From CBDBZL01 sp965213545 (GTDB taxonomy: Bacteria; Pseudomonadota; Alphaproteobacteria; Sphingomonadales; Sphingomonadaceae), in the NCBI GenBank assembly GCA_965213545.1, contig CBDBZL010000002.1:124001-188000 (forward strand): a stretch of 64,000 nt of DNA, given 5' to 3'. Every line of letters begins with the position of its first letter. Within the stretch, counting starts at the first letter, position 1. Position numbers and translations under genes: made by a program. Shown one piece after another: positions 26,140-33,504 of the stretch. The notes under the pieces were generated by a model that was given only the letters and a program-made list of their open reading frames with translations, was not told the DNA's origin and did no database searches.

Positions 26140-27408
26140 TCAGAAAGGTTGAATAATATCTTCAACTCCGAACAGCTGCCGTCCATACACATGCGCGGCA
26201 AGCTCAGGCAGCACGAAGGCGTGCCGGCTGGCCATTTCACTATCGCGCCATATCCGCTGCATTGGATTGACGTTGGCAAAGCTGGAGGCTCCGTTCACGC
26301 TGAGCAAACGGTTGATCGCTTCTCGGCAAAGCTTCGCAGCAGCACCTGTGTCCATTCGCACGCGTGCCCGTGTAAGGACATCCATCTTCTCTCGGCGATC
26401 CGCAGCCGCATCGATATCAGCCGCAGCGCGCGCCACCAGCAAATGGGCCTGATCGATTTCACTAACTGCCTGCGCCAATGCAATCTGATGCGCTGGAGCA
26501 TCGCGGCCTTCGGTAAAGACGGTATAAGCAACCGGCTTGTGGCCAGCCTTTTCTAACGTCCGATCAATAGCGGCACGTCCCAACCCGATCTGAGCGCCAA
26601 CCAGGATAAGTTCAGCAACCGGTACAAATGATGCGAAGTCGCTCGATTCATCAGATGGATCGCGAAGGTAATCTTCGCTGACCAATTCATCGTACCCGTG
26701 GATCCGGTAATCGGGCACAAAAATATCTGCTGCCACCAGAGTATTGCTACCCGACGCCCGCATCCCGGCTACATACCATGTCTGCTTGATCGAAAGGTCG
26801 GACATTGGAATGAGCGCTAGCCCAGGGATCGGCGATCCATCAGGATTGTCGCCAATTTTGACACCGAGAACTGCCCAGTCGGCGTGGTTCGAGCCTGAGG
26901 CGTAACCCCACTCGCCAGTCACCCGAAGTCCGCCCTCCACTCCGTTGGACGTCCGCTCGCTGATCTGAGGCGGAGTAAAAATTCCACAAACGCGAGCGTT
27001 TGGATTATCTCCAAAGACGTCTTGTTGAGCCTTTTCGCTAAACAAAGTGGCGAACCAGGTGCACACGTTCAAAAGCGAGAGCGCCCACGCAGTGCCTCCA
27101 TCTGCGCGTCCTACTTCACTCGCTGCCTCAAGGAAGGTGCGGAAATTTGATCCTTGACCGCCCAAGCGCTTTGGAATGCACATGTGAAATAGACCGGCAT
27201 CTTGCATAGCTTGGATGACAGGCTCCGCGACGCGGCGATCATGTTCACTTTCTGTTGCGTGCTTACTAATCAAGGCACGCAGCTCTCTGGCGCGATCCAC
27301 AATGCTCCCATCTGGCCCCCCCAGATTGCGAATCGCATCGAGTGGTCCCGGCTCGCGGTTGCGTGCACTGGGAGTGGTGGGCGTCTCTAACTTTTGTACT
27401 GTGGCCAT
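26140..27408 (-). CDS. Group D flavin-dependent monooxygenase (acyl-CoA dehydrogenase fold)
   Basis: A 422-residue protein of the acyl-CoA dehydrogenase superfamily, of the oxygenase branch (HsaA, HpaB-like, DszC) that uses reduced flavin from a separate reductase. Visible marks are AMQDAGLFHMCIPKRLGGQG near residue 75, GRADGGTAWALSLLNVCTWF, VTGEWGYASGSNHADWAVLG near residue 165, and a final helix domain ending HAFVLPELAAHVYGRQLF. The acyl-CoA dehydrogenase catalytic Glu is not evident. A flavin reductase lies across the divergent promoter at 30.5 kb. A sigma-54 promoter is 100 bp upstream, and the P450 follows 47 bp downstream. Hydroxylation of an aromatic ring or N/S atom is inferred. Confidence 0.85.
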   Translation of the reverse strand: MATVQKLETPTTPSARNREPGPLDAIRNLGGPDGSIVDRARELRALISKHATESEHDRRVAEPVIQAMQDAGLFHMCIPKRLGGQGSNFRTFLEAASEVGRADGGTAWALSLLNVCTWFATLFSEKAQQDVFGDNPNARVCGIFTPPQISERTSNGVEGGLRVTGEWGYASGSNHADWAVLGVKIGDNPDGSPIPGLALIPMSDLSIKQTWYVAGMRASGSNTLVAADIFVPDYRIHGYDELVSEDYLRDPSDESSDFASFVPVAELILVGAQIGLGRAAIDRTLEKAGHKPVAYTVFTEGRDAPAHQIALAQAVSEIDQAHLLVARAAADIDAAADRREKMDVLTRARVRMDTGAAAKLCREAINRLLSVNGASSFANVNPMQRIWRDSEMASRHAFVLPELAAHVYGRQLFGVEDIIQPF

Positions 27409-27507
27409 GACGGAGCATCCTTTCGTGTTTTAATGTCGGCCAAACGCTACTTAATTCAACGCCTGGCTAAAGCCTTTTGCACACGACGTTTGTCGCAAAC
27501 ATTCCCA

Positions 27508-27523
27508 TGCAAGCTCTATGCCA
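27508..27523 (-). promoter_or_regulatory. Sigma-54 promoter of the monooxygenase-P450-ethD operon
   Basis: The minus strand reads TGGCATAGAGCTTGCA: TGGCAT, five bases, then TTGCA, a near-perfect -24/-12 element with GG-N10-GC spacing. It lies 100 bp before the monooxygenase ATG at 27408. The activator is probably the XylR/DmpR-type protein encoded at 33.5-35.2 kb. Confidence 0.83.
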
Positions 27524-27746
27524 AATCAACCGATTGGGCGGTGATTTTTCGGGGCGCGCTTACTTGTAACGCCCCTTGCGGCCTTGGGGAGCGCACCGAT
27601 ATACCTGGCCGAGCGGCGAATACCGCTAAACACGCGCAGCGAAGGTGATTTTTGTTCGCAGACATGAGTGCCGGTCTATCGCTAAAATCAAGCACCGCTC
27701 CCAAAGCAGTAAATTCCGGCCTCAGCCACAACCCAACACGTTAGCA

Positions 27747-27811
27747 ATTGGCAAGCCAGACCGGCCAACTGTAGCCAATAGCATATGCCGATTGGCTGTT
27801 TCCAGCCAATC
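27747..27811. promoter_or_regulatory. Palindromic enhancer-like sites shared by two sigma-54 promoters
   Basis: A perfect 9-bp-armed palindrome, GATTGGCTG TTTC CAGCCAATC, occupies 27790-27811. Just to its left, ATTGGC (27747-27752) and GCCAAT (27774-27779) form a second, wider pair with an extra GGCCAA at 27763-27768. The sites are 73-137 bp from the rightward -24 element and about 224-290 bp from the leftward one, normal enhancer distances for sigma-54 activators. Use by both promoters is inferred. Confidence 0.65.
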
Positions 27812-27883
27812 CTGGTGCCTGTTTCGGCTACCCTCAACGCGTCTAGTTAATTCTCCTCACTGAAAACCCGATGCCCTGCGTTT

Positions 27884-27899
27884 TGGCATGATACTTGCT
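27884..27899 (+). promoter_or_regulatory. Sigma-54 promoter of the TonB receptor operon
   Basis: TGGCATGATACTTGCT: TGGCAT, five bases, TTGCT, with GG-N10-GC spacing. It precedes the receptor ATG by 56 bp. It shares TGGCAT and TTGC with the leftward promoter, consistent with co-regulation. Confidence 0.83.
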
Positions 27900-27955
27900 A
27901 TAAGGTGCAGGCCAACGGCTGCGGGATACGTGGCGCAATTTGAGGGGATGAGGAA

Positions 27956-30277
27956 ATGAAAATAGTCAAGAATGGGAACAAAATCGGCTTGATGCTCTTA
28001 CTGTGCGGGGTATCGCATGGAGCGCTCGCGCAGACTACGGACGAAGACGGGCCGACCATAGCGACGCCGAGTTCCGATGTCGCTGACAGTGAACAAGTCA
28101 ATGATAATATGATTATCGTGACGGCTCAAAAGCGCGAGCAGAACCTTCAAGACGTTCCGATCTCGATTAGTGTCGTCCAATCCGAAGCGTTTCAAGAGCG
28201 CGGAATTACGCAACTCAGCGAACTGCCGACTCTGGTTCCTGGTTTCGAGTTTGTCAGGGCACCTGCCCAAACAGTTGGTCTTACTTTCCGGGGCATCGGC
28301 CCTCAAGCTGGTAACGTCGCATTCGATAGTTCGATCGGTATGTTCGTCGATGGGGTTTTTCTTGGTAATAATCGTTCCTTCAACCAAACTTTGTTTGATG
28401 TAGAGCGCGCGGAGTTCATTAAAGGATCGCAAAGCGCGCTACTCGGAAAGAACTCAACCGTCGGCGCACTTTCGATCGTAAACAGCGCGCCCTCCCAACA
28501 ATTCGAAGGACGTATAGAAGGCGGTGCCGAGCTGGACGACGGAGGTTTCTATGCCGACGCGATGCTTAACGTTCCGCTGAGCGAAACGTTGGCTCTACGC
28601 GTTTCTGGCCGATACTCGGATATGAACGGATACATTCGCAATGTTGCGACGGGTAACAAAGGCCCTGACAACACCGATTGGGGTGTCCGTGCCCAGCTGG
28701 CTTACGACGATTCCGACAGGTTCGATTTCAATCTTGCCTATCAGCATACTTACAATCGGCAGATCGGTGTGGCCACACAATGCGTGGCACCCGGCTTTGC
28801 GTTTCCTGGTATACCGGGCGCTCCATTCGCCCCAGGCACGCCTATCGAAGCGGTCTGCGGTGATGGTGTCGAGAATGATATAATGGCTGCATTCAGTTCG
28901 GACGTCCGACTGTTAGATGGCGATGACTATTACCGAACCCGGCTCGACATCGTTCGCGGTACGATAAACTACGATCTTGGGCCAGTTACGTTGACTTCGA
29001 TCACCGCAGGGCTCTGGAGCGATACCTACAATTTCGCCGATTTCGACTTCGATGTAAAAGACTTCAACCTGTGGGGTCGTGACGAAGATTATCAGCAGTT
29101 CACTCAAGAGATCCGGCTAACTTCGAACGATTCTACAGCTCCGGTTCAATATATTATCGGCGGTTTTTATTCCGATAGTACGTTCAATCTTATTGAAACG
29201 CGCATATGGGAAATCCCTGATTTCCCCCCTGTACCGATTCCTGGACTTCCGCCGGCTGGTCAGCTATTTAATGGTAGCTGGGTTAACGACTTTCGCCAGG
29301 CCAACGAGACCATCTCAGCGTTTGGACAATTGACTATCGCTCCGGTTGATCGGCTGACCGTCAATATTGGCGCACGATATTCGTACGATACTAAAGAAGT
29401 ATTTTTTGGACGAACACCAGACTTAAGCAATTTGACGCTATGGAACACGGTCATTCAAGCGCCTTTCCCGTTCCAGGAACTGGATGAGGCTACCGATAGC
29501 CTGTTTAGCGGCAGTATTGCAGTCCAATATGAATTCAACCCAGACGTGACCCTATATTCGTCTGTATCACGCAGCGGTAAAGCGGGCGGTTATGGTGAGT
29601 TTGCCGGCATCCCTGCCGATCCCGCGCTGCCGCTTCTTAACGGGCTTCCGCAAGGCAATCCAAATCGGGATGCAGCAGTGAAACCTGAACGTGCGACAGC
29701 TTACGAAATCGGCGCCAAGATGAATCTTTTCGATGGCGTCCTAGCGCTGGATGTCGCGGCGTTCCTGACCGAGCTTTACAACCTTCAACAGCTGACTTTC
29801 ACTGGTCAATTCATTGTGACGAACGACCGCGTCCGTCACCAAGGTGCCGAGGCCAATTTTACGATCCGGCCTACAGATAACCTCACGCTTTCTGGGTCCG
29901 TAATTTACGCAAAGGTCAGGGACATCGTAAATGACTTGGACAGTGTGAATGCTCCAAGATTGTCTGCAGCTGGCTCTGCCGAGTATGAACTTCCGATCTC
30001 GACCGATCTGGCTCTGAAACTGCGTGGCGGGTTCCGGCACCGTAGTTCCAAGTTCAATCAACTTGGCGAAGCTGAGCGTGATGGTCCATTTACGACCGCC
30101 AATTTCGGCGCTCGATTAAGCCACAACAACGGATGGTGGCTGAATTTCAATGTCGAGAACGCTTTCAATGCGAAGGGCGCGAACTTCGGTTTCCCTGGAG
30201 CCGACCCGTTCATCGTTTCTTTCAAAACGTTAGAACCGCTGCGGCGGGTAACGGTTTCCGCCGGTATCGAATTCTAA
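27956..30277 (+). CDS. TonB-dependent outer membrane receptor
   Basis: A 773-residue outer-membrane transporter. A signal peptide (residues 1-25, ending GALAQ) is followed by a plug domain with IIVTAQKREQNLQDVPISIS, GLTFRGIGPQ and VERAEFIKGSQSALLGKN. A 22-strand-type barrel follows, ending in VTVSAGIEF with the terminal Phe needed for assembly. The repertoire fits the large CirA/FyuA-like group expanded in sphingomonads for uptake of catabolic substrates or metal chelates. It is first in a sigma-54-driven operon with flavin reductase, an M24 enzyme and a COG0523 protein, so it likely imports the pathway substrate. A terminator-like hairpin follows it. Confidence 0.93.
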   Translation: MKIVKNGNKIGLMLLLCGVSHGALAQTTDEDGPTIATPSSDVADSEQVNDNMIIVTAQKREQNLQDVPISISVVQSEAFQERGITQLSELPTLVPGFEFVRAPAQTVGLTFRGIGPQAGNVAFDSSIGMFVDGVFLGNNRSFNQTLFDVERAEFIKGSQSALLGKNSTVGALSIVNSAPSQQFEGRIEGGAELDDGGFYADAMLNVPLSETLALRVSGRYSDMNGYIRNVATGNKGPDNTDWGVRAQLAYDDSDRFDFNLAYQHTYNRQIGVATQCVAPGFAFPGIPGAPFAPGTPIEAVCGDGVENDIMAAFSSDVRLLDGDDYYRTRLDIVRGTINYDLGPVTLTSITAGLWSDTYNFADFDFDVKDFNLWGRDEDYQQFTQEIRLTSNDSTAPVQYIIGGFYSDSTFNLIETRIWEIPDFPPVPIPGLPPAGQLFNGSWVNDFRQANETISAFGQLTIAPVDRLTVNIGARYSYDTKEVFFGRTPDLSNLTLWNTVIQAPFPFQELDEATDSLFSGSIAVQYEFNPDVTLYSSVSRSGKAGGYGEFAGIPADPALPLLNGLPQGNPNRDAAVKPERATAYEIGAKMNLFDGVLALDVAAFLTELYNLQQLTFTGQFIVTNDRVRHQGAEANFTIRPTDNLTLSGSVIYAKVRDIVNDLDSVNAPRLSAAGSAEYELPISTDLALKLRGGFRHRSSKFNQLGEAERDGPFTTANFGARLSHNNGWWLNFNVENAFNAKGANFGFPGADPFIVSFKTLEPLRRVTVSAGIEF

Positions 30278-30285
30278 GTCAGGTT

Positions 30286-30314
30286 AGAGGGGATGGTCGA
30301 ATGCTGTCCCCTCT
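30286..30314 (+). terminator. Terminator-like hairpin after the TonB receptor gene
   Basis: AGAGGGGA (30286-30293) pairs perfectly with TCCCCTCT (30307-30314) around a 13-base loop, 9 bp after the receptor stop. The tail CTCCTTATTCTT is pyrimidine-rich but has no pure T-run, so termination is probably partial, allowing lower expression of the downstream flavin reductase. Confidence 0.6.
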
Positions 30315-30493
30315 CTCCTTATTCTTCCACATTGGCAGACAAGAACCATGGGTGCAGCGGGTTGCCTGCTTAACTGCTGGCGACGTCTGCGGCAGGCTCC
30401 TGCTCGTAGCAGGTGTAAATGCCGTGACAATCCGCCCTCGCTAGCTTTGCTTGTTCGTCGAATCAACTTTTGAACTAGGAATGGACTAAATCG

Positions 30494-30976
30494 ATGGGCG
30501 ACTTAGATTTTCTGCTGGCGATGCGGCGGCTAACTACGACCGTTCATGTGGTGACTTGCGGATATGAAGGCCAGAAATACGGGATGACCGCGACCGCCGT
30601 TCTGTCGGTTTGCAATGACCCACCCGCGATGCTCACTTGTGTGAACAAATCATCAAGTCTGTTCCAACCCATGACTATGGTGGAGCGGTTCTGCATAAAT
30701 CTATTGAAAGTAGGGCAACAAGACGTGGCCAGCGCATTCAGCGGCAAGATGAAGGGTGATGAGCGCTTCGAATGCGGTAAATGGTCAGCGAGTAATGAGA
30801 CACCCTATCTTGTGACTGCTCAAGCGAGTATTTTCTGCGAGACCCGCGAGTTCACAAGTTTTGGAACTCATGGAATATTTATTGGTGAAGTTTGTGATTT
30901 AGTGACAGATCGCTCTATCAATCCACTGCTTTACGAAGATGGAAAGTTCGTCGAGTCGAAGGACATCGGTTCCTAA
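30494..30976 (+). CDS. NAD(P)H:flavin reductase
   Basis: A 160-residue protein of the flavin reductase/split-barrel FMN family: TTTVHVVTCGYEGQKYGMTA, then TCVNKSSSLFQ and FCINLLKVGQQDVASAFSG, and HGIFIGEV near the C-terminus. Such reductases deliver reduced FMN or FAD to group D monooxygenases, and the partner is probably the enzyme at 26.1-27.4 kb, transcribed in the opposite direction from the shared control region. Confidence 0.88.
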   Translation: MGDLDFLLAMRRLTTTVHVVTCGYEGQKYGMTATAVLSVCNDPPAMLTCVNKSSSLFQPMTMVERFCINLLKVGQQDVASAFSGKMKGDERFECGKWSASNETPYLVTAQASIFCETREFTSFGTHGIFIGEVCDLVTDRSINPLLYEDGKFVESKDIGS

Positions 30977-31035
30977 CTCTAAATGGTTTAGCGATCTATC
31001 ATGATTGTGATATTTCGGCGAGAAGAGGATTACAG

Positions 31036-32289
31036 ATGAAATACAATCGGCCCCATGCAACGGCTTCCTTCGGCACCCAAGCGAAAGAGTGGGAGCAAGG
31101 AATAGATTATCGCCGGTTACATCAGGAACGACTTGCCCGGGCTCAATCTGCGATACGCAATGCTGGTCTTGGTGCTGTGATCTGCTTTAACTTTGACAAT
31201 ATTAGATATCTTACCGGCACGCATATCGGCGAATGGGCCCGCGATAAGTTCATGCGTTACGCTGTGTGTACGCCGGATTCAGATCCGCTCTTGTGGGATC
31301 CGGCGGCACCTGCAAAACGCATTTCATCCCCCTGGATCGCCGATTGCGTAGCCGCGCCCATCTCAACTATGCAGGGGGGACTACCACCTTGGATGAAGAT
31401 TCAGGATGATTTCGCCCGCCAGATTAAGAAGGCGCTTGCCGATCTGGGCGTTGGCAACGCTCCAATCGGTATCGATGTGATGGAATTACCGATGCTGCGT
31501 GCATTGGAAGCAGAAGGCATCGAAATCGTCGATGGTCAACAGGCCATGCTGGATGCGCGTGAGATCAAAACAGCAGATGAGATCGAGCTTTTGAAATTGG
31601 CCGCAGCGATGGTCGATGCTGCATACGTTGACATCTCTCGCGCTATCCGTCCAGGCACGCGCGAGAACGAGCTTGTTGCCATTGCCAATCATGAACTTTT
31701 CAAAATGGGTTCTGAGCGGGTGGAATGTGTAAACTCTGTGTCCGGCCCACGAGGCCGGCCGCACTCGCACACGTTCTCCGACAGAATCATCCAACCAGGT
31801 GACATGGTCTTTCTGGACGTGATGCACTCGTTTAACGGATACCGTACGTGCTACTACCGCACGTTCATCTGCGGCGAGCCAAACAACCATCAAATCGATG
31901 CGTATGAAGGCGCTTCAAAATGGATCAGCGATTCCATTGACAAGGTCAAACCTGGCGTCACTATCGATGAAATTGCGCAGGTCTGGCCTGATGCCAGTGA
32001 GTTTGGCTATCGTGACGAGGCCGAGGCATTTCTTCTCCAGTATGGCCATGGTATTGGTCTGTCGCTGTGGGAACGTCCGATCATATCGAAACGATATCGC
32101 GGCCAGAATACCCCGCTCAAAGAAGGAATGGTCTTCGCACTCGAAACCTGGAAGGGCGCTGCCGATGGCTCCGGTGCGGCGCGAATTGAAGAGGAGGTTG
32201 TCGTGACCAAGGATGGCTGCGAAATTATTACGAACTTCCCATCGGATCGGCTAATTTCCTGCGGACTTCCCGGCTGCGAAATCTTTTAA
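31036..32289 (+). CDS. M24 (pita-bread fold) metalloenzyme-like protein, altered metal ligand
   Basis: A 417-residue protein with the two-domain architecture of prolidase, creatinase and DddP-type enzymes. The N-terminal domain (residues 1-170) has FNFDNIRYLTGTHIGEWA; the C-terminal domain has the metal site. Of the five usual ligands I see Asp261 (FLDVM), His338 (YGHGIGL), Glu370 (FALETW) and Glu385 (RIEEEV). The second Asp is replaced by Cys272 in GYRTCYYRTF, and the usual His before Glu in the HE.P motif is Trp345 (LWERP). It is thus not an ordinary aminopeptidase; C-N or C-S bond cleavage in the catabolic pathway is possible. A COG0523 GTPase gene follows directly. Confidence 0.82.
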   Translation: MKYNRPHATASFGTQAKEWEQGIDYRRLHQERLARAQSAIRNAGLGAVICFNFDNIRYLTGTHIGEWARDKFMRYAVCTPDSDPLLWDPAAPAKRISSPWIADCVAAPISTMQGGLPPWMKIQDDFARQIKKALADLGVGNAPIGIDVMELPMLRALEAEGIEIVDGQQAMLDAREIKTADEIELLKLAAAMVDAAYVDISRAIRPGTRENELVAIANHELFKMGSERVECVNSVSGPRGRPHSHTFSDRIIQPGDMVFLDVMHSFNGYRTCYYRTFICGEPNNHQIDAYEGASKWISDSIDKVKPGVTIDEIAQVWPDASEFGYRDEAEAFLLQYGHGIGLSLWERPIISKRYRGQNTPLKEGMVFALETWKGAADGSGAARIEEEVVVTKDGCEIITNFPSDRLISCGLPGCEIF

Positions 32290-32302
32290 GATAGGACCAG
32301 AG

Positions 32303-33391
32303 ATTACCAAAACCTTCGTTCAGATACCCGTCACGATCGTCACTGGCTTTTTGGGCAGCGGCAAGACGAGCCTTATTAACTCAGCCCTCAAGGATCCTGC
32401 GCTTGAGAACTCGTTTATCGTCATCAACGAGTTTGGCGAAGTTGGACTTGATCACGCGCTGGTAACCAGCAGTGACGATTCGATCGTAATCCTCGAAAAT
32501 GGCTGCCTGTGTTGCACGGTGTTCGGCGACCTTATCGGTACATTGAACAACATCTACCACCAGCGTGAAGCGGGCGACATTCCCTACTTCGAGCGGATTA
32601 TCATCGAAACGTCCGGACTGGCCGACCCAACTTCGCTGGTTCAGGCGTTTTTGTCCGATCCCACGTTGGAAGGACTCTATCGATTGGCGAAGATCGTGAC
32701 AGTCGTCGACGCTGTAAACTTCGCTGAGACGATTTCCGATCACGACGAAGCCGTGCGACAGGTTGCCCTGGCCGACACGATAATCCTGTCCAAGCGCTCG
32801 CTCGTCCGGGATAGTGACGACAGCGATAGTGAAGCGGGCCTCCTCGATCTGATCAAGCGGATGAATTCGACCGCGCAAATTATTGAATATGAAGCGATCG
32901 ATCATGCAAATCTGTTCAAGTCGCTTGGTGTGTCTCTTGCCGAAGATCGAGATGGGACCCGGGCATGGATCGGTTATGATGAACGCAGGAACGAGGCTTC
33001 CGCTTCTGCTAACAAGCATGACCACGGCCATCATCATGCGAGCCACGCACATATTTCGGTGACGTCCTTTTGCTATGAGAAGACCGAGCCGATGCCGATG
33101 CGCGCTTTACAGCTGCTCTTGGACGGGATCGAGCGTAACCTTGGAAAAAACCTTCTGCGGTTGAAGGCGGTCGTTACAGTTACAGAGGAAGTCGCCGGCC
33201 CAGCAGTAATTCACGGGGTCCAGCATCTACTGCACAACACGATTTGGTTGGACTATTGGCCGTTTGATGATCGCAAGTCGCGCTTCGTATTGATCGTCGC
33301 AAATATCGAAGCCAGTGAGATACAAGACATGCTGGAATTGGTGGACAGAGTTGCAATGCGAAGCGCCAAAGCGCAGCTTGAGGCCCATTGA
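32303..33391 (+). CDS. COG0523 (CobW/nitrile hydratase activator-like) GTPase, start unclear
   Basis: A G3E-family GTPase, of a group that delivers or manages metals for partner enzymes. It has the P-loop VTGFLGSGKTSL, the metal-binding CxCC in ENGCLCCTVFGD, IIETSGLADPTSL, and a His-rich stretch (HDHGHHHASHAH) before the C-terminal CobW_C domain. No ATG, GTG or TTG lies upstream of the P-loop; the first standard start, TTG 32351, would delete the first strand. ATT 32303 behind an AGGA at 32293 is the only nearby candidate, so an ATT start or a sequence error is likely. The position next to the M24 gene suggests a dedicated metallochaperone. Confidence 0.8.
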   Translation: MTKTFVQIPVTIVTGFLGSGKTSLINSALKDPALENSFIVINEFGEVGLDHALVTSSDDSIVILENGCLCCTVFGDLIGTLNNIYHQREAGDIPYFERIIIETSGLADPTSLVQAFLSDPTLEGLYRLAKIVTVVDAVNFAETISDHDEAVRQVALADTIILSKRSLVRDSDDSDSEAGLLDLIKRMNSTAQIIEYEAIDHANLFKSLGVSLAEDRDGTRAWIGYDERRNEASASANKHDHGHHHASHAHISVTSFCYEKTEPMPMRALQLLLDGIERNLGKNLLRLKAVVTVTEEVAGPAVIHGVQHLLHNTIWLDYWPFDDRKSRFVLIVANIEASEIQDMLELVDRVAMRSAKAQLEAH

Positions 33392-33504
33392 TCGGTTTGA
33401 GCGCTTTACTCAACTCTGCAGCGCTGATGCTCAGCTGATTGCGCACAGATGGCATTGCCGAACGCATTTTGTGCGAGATCCTATGATACGGTATTTAAGA
33501 GATG

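Larger units (their letters stand above)
27409..27955. other. 547-bp divergent control region of the catabolic operons
   Basis: No gene is supportable here. It carries a leftward sigma-54 promoter (27508-27523), a rightward sigma-54 promoter (27884-27899), and between them symmetrical ATTGGC/GCCAAT sites (27747-27811). A GAGGGG/GAGGA ribosome binding region precedes the TonB receptor ATG. Confidence 0.75.

Noticed and set aside
31036..32289. DddP-type DMSP lyase identity for the M24 protein
   Set aside because: The overall fold fits, but DddP's characteristic extra Asp and second Asp ligand are absent (DVM, then Cys272), so only a fold-level name is given.
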